The notes under the pieces were generated by a model. That model saw nothing but the letters and a program-made list of their open reading frames with translations. It was not told where the DNA came from and made no database searches. Below are positions 40,053 through 49,441 of a stretch of DNA of 64,000 nucleotides, in pieces. Origin of the DNA: Streptomyces sp. CoH27. GTDB lineage: Bacteria > Actinomycetota > Actinomycetes > Streptomycetales > Streptomycetaceae. The stretch spans positions 89,567-153,566 of the forward strand of contig NZ_JAIQYY010000012.1 of assembly GCF_020181035.1 (NCBI RefSeq), in the 5' to 3' direction. Each line of letters opens with the position of its first letter. Positions within the stretch are counted from its first letter, which is position 1. Made by a program: the position numbers and the translations under genes.

Positions 40053-42173
40053 ATGACGACCGAGGCTGACTCCTTCCCCCGACGGCACGCCCGGACACAG
40101 CGGTTCACGCTCGGCGCGCCGCGTTTTTTCACCGTGGCGCCCGACGGTTCGCGTGTCGCGTTCCTCCGCTCCGGCTCTGGCACCGACCGGGCCAACTCCC
40201 TGTGGGTCCTGGACCTTCCGGACGGCACCGAGCGCCCGGCCGCCGATCCGCGCACCCTGCTCGGCGGCGCCTCCGAGGAACTCTCGGCCGAGGAGCGGGC
40301 ACGCCGGGAACGCAGCCGTGAGGGCGGTGCCGGGATCGTCGGCTACGCCACCGACACGGCCGTGGAGTTGGCGTCTTTCGCCTTGTCAGGGCGGCTTTTC
40401 ACGGCCGCGCTGCGGGACGGTGCAACGCGTGAACTCCGGGTTCCGGGACCGGTGATCGACCCGCGTCCGTCGCCCGACGGCACGCACATCGCGTACGTCG
40501 CGCAGGGCGCGCTGCGGGTCGTGAGCGCCGAGGGAGAGCGGGATCGGGCGCTTGCCGAACCGGAGTCGGAGAAGGTCACCTACGGCCTGGCGGAGTTCGT
40601 CGCGGCCGAGGAGATGGGGCGTTCGCGGGGCTTCTGGTGGTCGCCGGACGGGCGTCGGCTGCTCGTGGCGCGCGTGGACGACACGCCGGTGAAGCGGTGG
40701 TGGATCGCGGATCCGGCCCACCCGGAACGTGAGCCGGTCGACATCGCGTACCCCGCCGCCGGCACCCCGAACGCGGAGGTACGGCTGTTCGTGCTCGGTC
40801 TCGACGGGGAGCGCCAGGAGGTCGCCTGGGACCGGGCCCGCTATCCGTATCTGGCGCGTGTGCACTGGTCAGCGGCGGGTGCGCCGCTGCTTCTGGTGCA
40901 GGCGCGGGACCAGCGCAGCCAGCTCTTCCTGGCGGTGGATCCGGACACCGGGGCCACCCGGATGGTGCACGCCGACGAAGATCCGATTTGGCTGGAACTT
41001 TTCGCTGGGGTGCCCTGCTGGAGCCCCTCCGGGCAGCTTGTCCGCATTGTGGACGAGGGTGGGGCCCGGGTGCTGGCGGTCGGCGAACGGCCGCTGACCA
41101 GCGGTCAGTTGCACATCCGGGCGGTGCTGGACGTGGGCGCGGGCGATGTGCTGGTTTCCGCCTCCGCGGGCGAGGAGGCGGAGGCCGCCGAAATTGGCGA
41201 AGTTCATGTGTATCGCGTGAACGAACTGGGCGTGGAACGTGTGTCCCAGGAGCCCGGTGTGCACACGGCGGTACGGGCCGGGGACGTGACCGTGCTCATG
41301 TCGGCGACGCTCGGCCGGCCCGGCACCAGCGCCCAGGTCCTGCGTGACGGGAAACCGGTGGCGACTGTCCGGTCGTATGCCGAAGATCCCGGTTTCTCCC
41401 CTCGGGTGACCCTGGCCGAGGGGGGCGCACGCCGAATTCCGTGCGCCGTGCTTATGCCGCAGGACTACCCCGGGGACACTCCCCTGCCGGTGCTGCTGGA
41501 CCCCTACGGCGGTCCGCACGGACAGCGGGTGACCGCCGGGCACAACGCGTATCTCACCTCGCAGTGGTTCGCCGACCAGGGCTTCGCGGTGATCGTCGCC
41601 GACGGCCGGGGCACCCCGGGACGCTCGCCGGCCTGGGAGAAGTCGATCCGGGACGAGATCGCGGCCACGGTGGTGGAGGACCAGGTGGCGGCGCTCCACG
41701 CGCTCGCCGAGGACTTCCCGCTGGACCTGGACCGGGTGGCGATCCGGGGCTGGTCCTTCGGCGGCTATCTGGCCGCGCTGGCGGCGCTGCGCCGCCCGGA
41801 CGTCTTCCACGCGGCCGTCGTCGGGGCCCCGGTCACGGACCTGCGCCTGTACGACACCCACTACCAGGAGCGCTACCTCGGCGACCCGGGCGAGCAGCCG
41901 GAGGTCTACCGCCGTAACTCCGTCGTGCACGACGAGGGCCTGGTCGACCCGGCCGAGCCGCACCGCCCGATGATGATCATCCATGGGCTGGCGGACGACA
42001 ACGTGGTGGTCGCCCACTCTCTCCGGCTCTCCTCCGCCCTGCTGGCCGCCGGCCGCCCGCACGAGGTGCTGCCGCTGTCCGGGGTGACCCACATGACCCC
42101 GCAGGAGGCGGTCGCCGAGAATCTGCTGCGGCTGCAGCTGGACTTCCTCAAGCGGTCGCTGCACCTCGCATAA
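40053..42173 (+). CDS. S9-family dipeptidyl peptidase/prolyl oligopeptidase
   Basis: A 706-residue enzyme. An N-terminal beta-propeller (dipeptidyl-peptidase IV type, with WSPDGRRLLVARVDDTPVKRWW and GLAEFVAAEEMGRSRGFWWSP, the latter bearing the Glu pair that binds the peptide N-terminus) precedes an alpha/beta-hydrolase domain. The catalytic serine is in GWSFGGY (about residue 570), Asp in HGLADDNV and His in SGVTHM. It cleaves dipeptides from peptide N-termini, in the cytoplasm, as no signal is visible. ATG 40053 follows TATGGT by 6 nt without a ribosome site. It converges with the first Opp operon, whose products could feed it. Confidence 0.9.
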   Translation: MTTEADSFPRRHARTQRFTLGAPRFFTVAPDGSRVAFLRSGSGTDRANSLWVLDLPDGTERPAADPRTLLGGASEELSAEERARRERSREGGAGIVGYATDTAVELASFALSGRLFTAALRDGATRELRVPGPVIDPRPSPDGTHIAYVAQGALRVVSAEGERDRALAEPESEKVTYGLAEFVAAEEMGRSRGFWWSPDGRRLLVARVDDTPVKRWWIADPAHPEREPVDIAYPAAGTPNAEVRLFVLGLDGERQEVAWDRARYPYLARVHWSAAGAPLLLVQARDQRSQLFLAVDPDTGATRMVHADEDPIWLELFAGVPCWSPSGQLVRIVDEGGARVLAVGERPLTSGQLHIRAVLDVGAGDVLVSASAGEEAEAAEIGEVHVYRVNELGVERVSQEPGVHTAVRAGDVTVLMSATLGRPGTSAQVLRDGKPVATVRSYAEDPGFSPRVTLAEGGARRIPCAVLMPQDYPGDTPLPVLLDPYGGPHGQRVTAGHNAYLTSQWFADQGFAVIVADGRGTPGRSPAWEKSIRDEIAATVVEDQVAALHALAEDFPLDLDRVAIRGWSFGGYLAALAALRRPDVFHAAVVGAPVTDLRLYDTHYQERYLGDPGEQPEVYRRNSVVHDEGLVDPAEPHRPMMIIHGLADDNVVVAHSLRLSSALLAAGRPHEVLPLSGVTHMTPQEAVAENLLRLQLDFLKRSLHLA

Positions 42174-42280
42174 CCCCGCAAACAGCCACCAACTGCGTTA
42201 ACACGCAGGCAACTTCACGGAAGCCGTACCGATATACGGACGCGGGAGTCTGAACAGCGTACGGCCGTGCGGGTGCCGTA

Positions 42281-42316
42281 AGCGGGCCGGGATGCGCCAT
42301 GTCATCCCGGCCCGCT
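42281..42316. terminator. Hairpin overlapping the last codons of the oligopeptide ATPase gene
   Basis: agcgggccgggatg at 42281-42294 pairs with catcccggcccgct at 42303-42316 over 14 bp and an 8-nt loop. The right arm encodes the last residues and stop of the leftward ATPase gene. It lies between two convergent genes. Confidence 0.75.
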
Positions 42317-43366
42317 GCCGTTCTCCTCCCCGGCCCCGTCCGCCGGAACCACCCGCAGCTCCTCGGCGAAGTGGCAGGCCGAGTCGTGCGCGGCGGGACC
42401 GCCGGCGTCCCGGAAGACGGCGGGGACGGCCAGGGCCGGGACCTCCATGACGCACCGCTCCTGCGCCTTCCAGCAGCGGGTGCGGAAGCGGCAGCCGGAG
42501 GGGATGTTCGTCGGGGAGGGCACGTCTCCGGTGAGGATGATCCGCTCGCGCCGCTCGCGGGCCGCGGGGTCGGGGACCGGGACCGCCGAGAGCAGCGCCT
42601 GGGTGTAGGGGTGCGTGGGGTGGTCGTAGATCTCCGTGTCCCGCCCGGTCTCCATGATCCGCCCGAGGTACATGACGCCGACCCGGTCGGAGATGTGCCG
42701 GACGATCGACAGGTCGTGCGCGATGAAGACGTAGGAGAGGTCGAACTCGGACTGGAGCCGGTCCAGCAGGTTGATCACCTGGGCCTGGACCGAGACGTCC
42801 AGCGCGGACACCGGCTCGTCGGCGACGATCACCTCCGGGCGCAGCGCCAGCCCCCGTGCGATGCCGATGCGCTGGCGCTGACCGCCGGAGAACTGGTGGG
42901 GGTAGCGGTTGACGTACTCCGGGTCGAGGCCGACGACGTCCAGCAGGTCCCGCACCGCGCGGCGCCGGTCGCCCTTCGGGGCCGCCTCGGGGTGGATGTC
43001 GTACGGCTCCCCGACGATGTCGCCGACCGTCATCCGGGGGTTGAGGGAGGTGTACGGGTCCTGGAAGACCATCTGGATGTTGCGGCGCACGGCCTTCAGG
43101 GCGCGGCCGGACAGCCGGGTGATGTCCTCGCCCTTGAACCGGATCCGTCCGGCCGTCGGACGCTCCAGGCTGCACAGCAGCTTGGCGATCGTGGACTTGC
43201 CGCACCCCGACTCGCCCACGATGCCGAGGGTCTCCCCCTTGCCGAGGGTGAAGTCGACGCCGTCGACGGCCTTCACGGCGCCGATCTGCTTCTTGAAGAG
43301 GATGCCCCGGGTGAGCGGGTAGTACTTGACGAGCCCGTCGGCCTCCAGGATCGGCTCACCGGCCAT
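42302..43366 (-). CDS. Oligopeptide ABC transporter ATP-binding protein (OppF type)
   Basis: A 354-residue importer ATPase: GESGCGKST, QMVFQDPYTSLNPR, FSGGQRQRIGIARGLAL, LIVADEPVSALDVSV and the H-loop all present. The C-terminal extension carries the OppF-type four-Cys or Cys-His region (PSGCRFRTRCWKAQERCVMEVP), an Fe-S or Zn binding motif of the subfamily. It pairs with the OppD-type ATPase whose gene overlaps its start. First Opp system operon: SBP, permease, permease, ATPase, ATPase. Confidence 0.92.
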   Translation of the reverse strand: MAGEPILEADGLVKYYPLTRGILFKKQIGAVKAVDGVDFTLGKGETLGIVGESGCGKSTIAKLLCSLERPTAGRIRFKGEDITRLSGRALKAVRRNIQMVFQDPYTSLNPRMTVGDIVGEPYDIHPEAAPKGDRRRAVRDLLDVVGLDPEYVNRYPHQFSGGQRQRIGIARGLALRPEVIVADEPVSALDVSVQAQVINLLDRLQSEFDLSYVFIAHDLSIVRHISDRVGVMYLGRIMETGRDTEIYDHPTHPYTQALLSAVPVPDPAARERRERIILTGDVPSPTNIPSGCRFRTRCWKAQERCVMEVPALAVPAVFRDAGGPAAHDSACHFAEELRVVPADGAGEENGSGPG

Positions 43367-44333
43367 GCAGGCACTCCCTCCAGAAGTGGCAGGCGCTGCC
43401 GCGTACGTCGGACACCTCGTACAGCGGCGGTACGTCGGTGCGGCAGACGTCCTGGGCCATCGGGCAGCGGGGGTGGAAGGCGCAGCCGGGCGGGATGTGC
43501 GTCAGGTTCGGCGGCAGGCCCTTGATGGCGAACAGCTCCTGGCCCTTCTGGTCGAGGCGCGGGATGGAGTCCAGCAGGCACCGGGTGTAGGGGTGGGCGG
43601 GCGCCTTGTAGAGGTCGTGCACGGGTGCGGACTCCACGATCCGCCCGGCGTACATCACGGCGATCCGGTCGGCGACGTCCGCGACGACGCCGAGGTCGTG
43701 GGTGATGAGGATGAGTCCCATGCGGTACTCGCGCTGCAGGTCCGCGAGCAGGTCCATGACCTGGGCCTGCACGGTGACGTCCAGGGCGGTGGTGGGTTCG
43801 TCGGCGATGACGAGGGCCGGCTCCAGGGCCAGTGCCATGGCGATCATGATGCGCTGGCGCATGCCGCCGGAGAACTGGTGCGGGTAGTCCCGGACCCGCT
43901 GGGCCGCGCCCGGAATCCGCACGCGCTCCATCAGCTCGACGGCCCTGGCCCGCGCCTCCTTCTTCGACATCCCCCGGTGCACGACGAACATCTCGCCGAG
44001 TTGGTCGCCCACGGAGAGCACGGGGTTGAGGGCCGACAGGGCGTCCTGGAAGATCATGGCCATCCCGGCGCCCCGGATCTTCCGCCGCTCCTCTTCCTTC
44101 AGAGTCAGCAGATCCCGCCCCTGGAAGAGGATCTGTCCGCCGCTGATCCTCCCGGGCGGCATGTCGAGGATCCCCATGACAGCCTGCGCGGTCACCGACT
44201 TCCCCGACCCGGACTCCCCGAGCACGGCGAGGGTCTCCCCCGCGTCCACCTCGAAGCTCACCCCGTTGACCGCATGCGCGACTCCGTCCCGCGTCCGGAA
44301 CTCCACCCGCAGATCCCGCACTTCGAGCAGCAC
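43356..44333 (-). CDS. Oligopeptide ABC transporter ATP-binding protein (OppD type)
   Basis: A 325-residue ATPase. Walker A GESGSGKSV, Q-loop AMIFQDALSALNP, signature FSGGMRQRIMIAMALAL, Walker B LVIADEPTTALD. The C-terminal Cys-rich region (PPGCAFHPRCPMAQDVC) is present. The GTG start lies 7 nt after GAGGTGA; its 3' end overlaps the OppF gene by 11 nt. It energises peptide import with the OppF-type partner. Confidence 0.92.
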   Translation of the reverse strand: MLLEVRDLRVEFRTRDGVAHAVNGVSFEVDAGETLAVLGESGSGKSVTAQAVMGILDMPPGRISGGQILFQGRDLLTLKEEERRKIRGAGMAMIFQDALSALNPVLSVGDQLGEMFVVHRGMSKKEARARAVELMERVRIPGAAQRVRDYPHQFSGGMRQRIMIAMALALEPALVIADEPTTALDVTVQAQVMDLLADLQREYRMGLILITHDLGVVADVADRIAVMYAGRIVESAPVHDLYKAPAHPYTRCLLDSIPRLDQKGQELFAIKGLPPNLTHIPPGCAFHPRCPMAQDVCRTDVPPLYEVSDVRGSACHFWRECLHGR

Positions 44334-44340
44334 GACACGA

Positions 44341-45309
44341 TCACCTCAACCTCGGATCAAGGGCATCACGCACCGCGTCGCCCAGCATGATGAAGGCCAG
44401 CACGGTGACGGCGAGGGCGCCCGAGGGCCAGAGCAGGGCGTGGGGGGCGTTGCGCACGTAGGGGGAGGACGCGGAGATGTCGATGCCCCAGGAGACGCTG
44501 GGGGGTTTGAGGCCCACGCCGAGGTAGGACAGGGTCGCCTCCAGGGCGATGTAGGTGCCGAGGGCGATGGTGGCGACCACAATCACCGGGGCCACGGCGT
44601 TCGGGGCGATGTGGCGGAGCAGGATGCGGGTGTCGGAGGCGCCGAGGGCGCGGGCTGCCTGGACGTAGTCGTTCTGCTTGGCGGTGATGACCGAGCCGCG
44701 CGCGATGCGGGAGATCTGCGGCCAGCCGAGCAGCACCATGAAGCCGATCACCGGCCAGACCGTGTTGCTGGTGACCACGGACAGCAGGACCAGGCCGCCC
44801 AGCACCACCGGGATCGCGAAGAAGATGTCGGTGAGCCGGGACAGGATCGCGTCCCAGGTCCCGCCGAAATAGCCCGCCAGGCCGCCCAGGACGGAGCCCA
44901 GCACCGCCACCCCCAGCGTGGCCAGGACGCCGACCGTGACGGACGTACGGGCGCCGTAGACGGTGCGGGTGTAGACGTTGCAGCCCTGGCCGTCGTACCC
45001 GAAGGGCGCGCCCGGTCCCGGGCCGTCCTGGGCCCTGGCCAGGTCGCACGTCAGCGGGCTGCCGGAGGCGATCGCCGAGGGCCACAGGGAGATGAAGACC
45101 AGGAAGAGGATCACCAGCCCCGACAGGAGAAAGACCGGGTTGCGGCGCAGGTCGCGCCAGGCGTCGGACCAGAGCGAGCGGGGCCTGCCCAGCGGGCCGC
45201 CGGGCGGCTGTTCCAGCGTCGTCGCCTCGCTCGTCGCGAGGTCCATCGCGCCGCCCATGCCGGTGCCGGCGATCGCGCGCTCGGGCTCGTACGGCGGCTG
45301 TTCAGGCAT
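44341..45309 (-). CDS. Oligopeptide ABC transporter permease (OppC type)
   Basis: A 322-residue permease with a 60-residue cytoplasmic N-terminus, six membrane helices and the EAA-type loop (YVQAARALGASDTRILLRHIAPNAVAPVIV) that docks on the ATPase. The extracytoplasmic segment after helix 1 is enlarged. It overlaps the OppB gene by 8 nt. Confidence 0.92.
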   Translation of the reverse strand: MPEQPPYEPERAIAGTGMGGAMDLATSEATTLEQPPGGPLGRPRSLWSDAWRDLRRNPVFLLSGLVILFLVFISLWPSAIASGSPLTCDLARAQDGPGPGAPFGYDGQGCNVYTRTVYGARTSVTVGVLATLGVAVLGSVLGGLAGYFGGTWDAILSRLTDIFFAIPVVLGGLVLLSVVTSNTVWPVIGFMVLLGWPQISRIARGSVITAKQNDYVQAARALGASDTRILLRHIAPNAVAPVIVVATIALGTYIALEATLSYLGVGLKPPSVSWGIDISASSPYVRNAPHALLWPSGALAVTVLAFIMLGDAVRDALDPRLR

Positions 45310-46225
45310 AGCGGATCCTCGGGTCCAGAACGGCGTACAGGAGGTCGACCAGGAGGTTGGCGACCAGGAAGACCAGGACGAGGACGGTCACGAAGCCGAC
45401 GACCGTCTGGGTGTTCTGGCGCAGGATCCCCTGGTACAGCTGGTAGCCGACACCGTGGATGTTGAAGATGCGCTCGGTGACGATCGCCCCACCCATCAGC
45501 GCGCCGATGTCCGTGCCGATGAACGTGACGACGGGGATCAAGGAGTTGCGCAGCAGGTGGCGTACGACGACCCGGCGCCTGGGCAGGCCCTTGGCGATGG
45601 CCGTGCGGACGTAGTCGGAGCGCTTGTTCTCGGCGATCGAGGTGCGGGTGAGCCGGGTGACGTAGGCCAGGGAGACCGAGGCCAGCACCAGGCCGGGCAC
45701 GAGCAGCTCGCCGAAGGCGGCGTCCGGGGACACCGACGGTCTGATCCACGCCCATTTCACGCCGAGCAGCAGTTGCAGCAGCAGACCGGTGACGAAGGTG
45801 GGCACGGAGATGACCACCAGCGTGCCGAGGAGGACGCCGGTGTCGACGGGGCGGCCGCGCCGCAGGCCCGTCACCACGCCCAGCGCGATCCCGATGACGA
45901 TCTCGAAGAGGATGGCCACGACGGTCAGCCGGACGGTGACGGGGAACGCCGACGCCATCAGCTCGGTGACCTTCTGCCCGTTGAACGCCGTACCGAAGTC
46001 GCCGGTGAAGACGTTGCCCATGTAGGTCGCGTACTGCTGCCAGATCGGCTTGTCCAAGCCGAACTCACGCTTGAGCTGGGCGGCCGTCGCCGGATCGCAG
46101 GCACGCTCGCCGCACAGGCCGGCGATCGGATCACCCATCACGTTGACCATCAGGAAGATCAGCATCGTCGACCCCACGAACACCGGGATCATCTGCAGCA
46201 GCCGCCTGACGACATAGCGCCCCAT
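45302..46225 (-). CDS. Oligopeptide ABC transporter permease (OppB type)
   Basis: A 307-residue permease starting MGRYVVRRLLQMIPVFVGST, with six helices and the EAA-type loop YVRTAIAKGLPRRRVVVRHLLRNSLIPVV. It forms the heterodimeric channel with the OppC protein. It begins 5 bp after the binding-protein gene. Confidence 0.92.
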   Translation of the reverse strand: MGRYVVRRLLQMIPVFVGSTMLIFLMVNVMGDPIAGLCGERACDPATAAQLKREFGLDKPIWQQYATYMGNVFTGDFGTAFNGQKVTELMASAFPVTVRLTVVAILFEIVIGIALGVVTGLRRGRPVDTGVLLGTLVVISVPTFVTGLLLQLLLGVKWAWIRPSVSPDAAFGELLVPGLVLASVSLAYVTRLTRTSIAENKRSDYVRTAIAKGLPRRRVVVRHLLRNSLIPVVTFIGTDIGALMGGAIVTERIFNIHGVGYQLYQGILRQNTQTVVGFVTVLVLVFLVANLLVDLLYAVLDPRIRYA

Positions 46226-46230
46226 GGCGG

Positions 46231-47862
46231 TCAGCCGACCTTGATCTCGTTGTAGACCGGCACGCTGAAGGGGTCGAGCGCCACGTGGGAGAGCCGGGCG
46301 GAGTAGCCGGCGCTGCCGTTCTGGTACCAGAGCGGGATGGCCGCCATGTTGTCGCGGACGACCTCCTCGGCCCGCTGGAAGAGCGCCACGGCCCTGGCCC
46401 GGTCGGTCTCGGCGTTGGCCTGGTCCACGCGGCGGTCGAACTCGGCGTTCGACCACTTGCCGTCGTTCGAGGAGGCACCGGTGTAGTACAGGGGCTGCAG
46501 GAAGTTCTGGATCAACGGGTAGTCCATCTGCCAGCCGGCCCGGAAGGGACCGGTCATCTTGTGCTGCCCGATCTGGTTGCGGAAGTCGGCGAAGGTGCCG
46601 ATCGGGTTGCCCACGCAGGCGTTGTCGTTGCCGAGGGCGTTGTTGATGGAGTGGCACACGGCGTCCACCCATTGCCGGTGCGAGCCCGTGTCCGCGTTGT
46701 AGGTGATCGTCAGCCGGCCGCCGGGGATCCCGCCGCCCTCCTCGATGAGCTTCCTGGCCCCGACGGGGTCGTACGCGCAGGCGTGGCCGCACAGCCCCGC
46801 CTGGTAGCCGCCGGCCGTGCCGAGGACCGGGGAGGTCCAGTCGGTGGCCGGGGTGCGGGTGCGGCGGAAGATGGTCCGGGTGATCTGCTCGCGGTTGATC
46901 GCCATGGACAGGCCCGTGCGGACCTTCCGTGCCCCGTCGGTGTTCCACTTCGGGTCGTAGTAGGGGAAGGCCAGGGTCTGCAGGATGCCGGCCGGGGTGT
47001 TGATGTACCGGCCGTTCAGGTCCGTGCGGACGTTCTTGAGCTGGGTGGCGGGTACGTCGTCGACCAGGTCGAGGTTGCCGGCCAGCACGTCGGTGTACGC
47101 GGTGTTGCTGTCGGTGTAGACGAGGAGGGTGACGCCGACGTTCCGGGCCCGGTCGGGGCCGGAGTAGGCGTCCCACCGCTTCAGGGTCATGGCGGAGCCC
47201 TTTGTGTACGACTCGATCTCATAGGGCCCGTTGCCGACCGGCTTGCTCAGCCAGGCCGCGTGGTCGGTGAAGAAGGCGCGCGGGAGCGGGGCGAAGGCGG
47301 CGTAGCCGAGGGTGTCGGGGAAGCTGGAGAACTTCTGGCTGAGGCGGACGGTGAAGGTCCGCGGTCCGGTGACCCTCAGCCCGGACAGGGTGTCGGCGGT
47401 CTGGGGGCCGCTGTCGGGGTGGACCTTGTCGTAGCCCTCGATGTAACCGAAGAAGTACGCGTTCTTCTGGTTGTTCCTGAGGCTCGCCCCGTAGTTCCAG
47501 GCGTCCACGAAGGACCGGGCGGTGACCGGTTCGCCGTTGCTGAACTTCCAGCCATTCTTGAGCGTGATCGTGAAGTTCCGCGAGTCGGGGGTGTCGATGC
47601 GCTCGGCGAGCATGTTCACGGCCTTGCCGGTCCTCGGGTCGTACTTCTTCAGGCCCCGGAAGACCATGCCGAGGACCTTGCCGCCCTGGACCTCGTTGGT
47701 GTTGGCCGGCTCCAGGGGGTTCTGCGGGTCGCCCCAGGAGGAAGTCAGCACCCCGGCGCCGCCGTACCCGCTGCCGCCGCCGCAGCCGGCGGCCAGCAGC
47801 CCCGCGGCGATCGCGCAGACGGCCCCTGCGGTGCGCCCTCCGGCGCGCGTGAGCCCACGCAT
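46231..47862 (-). CDS. Oligopeptide-binding lipoprotein (SBP_bac_5)
   Basis: A 543-residue SBP_bac_5 protein. A signal peptide ends in the lipobox LAAGC (Cys27), so it is anchored outside the membrane. Core family segments are GKVLGMVFRGLKKYDPRTGK, GWKFSNGEPVTARSFVDAWNY, and GNGPYEIESY. It captures peptides for the permease pair encoded downstream. It starts ATG 47862 after GAGGGAGGG. It is divergent from bldKA across a 473-bp spacer. This operon corresponds in order to the second Opp system next to bldK in S. coelicolor. Confidence 0.92.
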   Translation of the reverse strand: MRGLTRAGGRTAGAVCAIAAGLLAAGCGGGSGYGGAGVLTSSWGDPQNPLEPANTNEVQGGKVLGMVFRGLKKYDPRTGKAVNMLAERIDTPDSRNFTITLKNGWKFSNGEPVTARSFVDAWNYGASLRNNQKNAYFFGYIEGYDKVHPDSGPQTADTLSGLRVTGPRTFTVRLSQKFSSFPDTLGYAAFAPLPRAFFTDHAAWLSKPVGNGPYEIESYTKGSAMTLKRWDAYSGPDRARNVGVTLLVYTDSNTAYTDVLAGNLDLVDDVPATQLKNVRTDLNGRYINTPAGILQTLAFPYYDPKWNTDGARKVRTGLSMAINREQITRTIFRRTRTPATDWTSPVLGTAGGYQAGLCGHACAYDPVGARKLIEEGGGIPGGRLTITYNADTGSHRQWVDAVCHSINNALGNDNACVGNPIGTFADFRNQIGQHKMTGPFRAGWQMDYPLIQNFLQPLYYTGASSNDGKWSNAEFDRRVDQANAETDRARAVALFQRAEEVVRDNMAAIPLWYQNGSAGYSARLSHVALDPFSVPVYNEIKVG

Positions 47863-48335
47863 GCGGCCCTCCCTCCGTGATCGCCGGCCCGATACCGGTC
47901 ACTATCGGGCTATACGACACATACCGCATGCACGCCGCCGGATTGAGCGGCCTTTAGGGGGACACGTCATCCGAATGCGGGGCAGCGGCCGACGGACGGT
48001 CGGACGATCTTGCGGGGACCCTGCAATAGATCTCCGCGTAACGATGCCGAAACGTTGGATTGCGACGTGCCGATGTACGCATTTCGACACACCACCGTCC
48101 GCATATCGAACCCATTGACCCATTCGCCCGGTTAGTCCGATGTGAAGCACGGATCGATTACAACGCACTACCCGCGTAGCTACGGAACGGTCAAGGCAGA
48201 GTAAAGAAGGTAAATAGACAACCAAGTCGGCCGAGAATTTATTGACCTTGAATGAATTGCGTTGAAAAAGTCCGGCGTAGCCCGTAGGGGAGTGCCCTGC
48301 GGAGTCATCAGACCCTCCCTTGGGCCAGGAGCATC
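47863..48335. promoter_or_regulatory. Divergent regulatory spacer between two oligopeptide importer operons
   Basis: This 473-bp spacer is AT-rich for the genome, especially 48130-48265. TTGACC hexamers occur at 48115 and 48242, but no clean matching -10 box was found. The last 70 bp before bldKA contain aggagcatc as ribosome site. It must hold promoters for both operons and perhaps sites for developmental regulators; none can be identified by eye. Confidence 0.5.
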
Positions 48336-49364
48336 ATGACCCCCCCATCTCCATCTGCGGCTGCCCCGCTTGAGGTGACCGACGAGTCCGCCGAGAAGAC
48401 GACCTCTTCTGACGGTTCGAAGGGCTCCGAGAGCAGGACCCCGGGACAGCTGGCTTGGCGCCGCTTCAAGCGGGACCGTGTCGGCGTGATCTCGGCGATC
48501 ATCGTGATCGCCTTCTTCGTGGTCGCCCTTGCCGCGCCACTCATAGCCAAGCTGTACGGGAAGAACCCGTACACGACGTACGGCATCAACACGCCCGGCC
48601 TGCTGGGCGACAACGGCCTGCCCGCGAAGGCGAACGGCGGCATCAGCAGCGACTTCTGGTTCGGCATCGACCCGCAGCTCGGCCGTGACGTCTTCACCTT
48701 CCTGCTCTACGGGATCCGCAACTCGCTGCTGATCTCCACCGGGATCACGGTCCTGGTCATGGTCGTCGGCGTCGTGATCGGCATCACGTCCGGCTACGTC
48801 GGCGGCAAGACGGACTGGTTCCTCGGCCGGGTCATGGACCTCCTGCTCGCCTTCCCGCAGCAGCTGTTCTTCGTGGCCTTCACGCCGGTGGTCATTTCCC
48901 TGTTCGTGGCACCCACGGAGAACACGCCGACCTGGCTCATCGTGGTCAGCCTGATCTCCCTGCTCACCCTCTTCAGCTGGGCCTCCGTCGCCCGACTGCT
49001 GCGCGGTCAGGTACTGGCCCTGCGCGAACGGGAGTTCGTCGAGGCGGCGAAGGTCACGGGCGCGTCTCCGGCTCGCATCATCTTCAAGGAGCTGCTTCCG
49101 AACCTCTGGACGCCCATCCTCATCCAGGGGACCCTGCTGCTGCCCACGATGGTCACCACGGAGGCAGGTCTGGCCTTCCTCGGCGTCGGTGTTCAGGACC
49201 CGACCCCCGACTGGGGCGTCATGATCGGGTACGCCGCCAACTTCTACCAGGACGACATCACCTTCCTGTGCTTCCCCGGTATCACGATGGTGATGTTCGT
49301 GCTGGCCTTCAACCTCCTCGGTGACTCGGTGCGCGACGCGCTCGACCCGAAGACCAACCGCTGA
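48336..49364 (+). CDS. bldKA: BldK-type oligopeptide permease (OppC-like)
   Basis: A 342-residue permease with a 45-residue Ser/Glu-rich N-terminus, six helices, a large extracytoplasmic loop after helix 1 (LYGKNPYTTYGINTPGLLGDNGL), and the EAA-type loop FVEAAKVTGASPARIIFKELLPNLWTPIL. The operon order permease, binding protein, permease, ATPase, ATPase matches bldKA-E of S. coelicolor, where the system is needed for aerial mycelium on rich medium and imports an oligopeptide signal. ATG 48336 follows AGGAG. Confidence 0.9.
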   Translation: MTPPSPSAAAPLEVTDESAEKTTSSDGSKGSESRTPGQLAWRRFKRDRVGVISAIIVIAFFVVALAAPLIAKLYGKNPYTTYGINTPGLLGDNGLPAKANGGISSDFWFGIDPQLGRDVFTFLLYGIRNSLLISTGITVLVMVVGVVIGITSGYVGGKTDWFLGRVMDLLLAFPQQLFFVAFTPVVISLFVAPTENTPTWLIVVSLISLLTLFSWASVARLLRGQVLALREREFVEAAKVTGASPARIIFKELLPNLWTPILIQGTLLLPTMVTTEAGLAFLGVGVQDPTPDWGVMIGYAANFYQDDITFLCFPGITMVMFVLAFNLLGDSVRDALDPKTNR

Positions 49365-49441
49365 CCCCGGACCTGTTCAGGACCACGGCGACGACGCCGG
49401 GGGCCGACTTCTCTCATCAACTCACTTCAAGGCAGGATGCG

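Noticed and set aside
40053..42173. Secreted dipeptidyl peptidase
   Set aside because: No signal peptide or membrane helix precedes the propeller from the chosen start, so a cytoplasmic enzyme is more likely.
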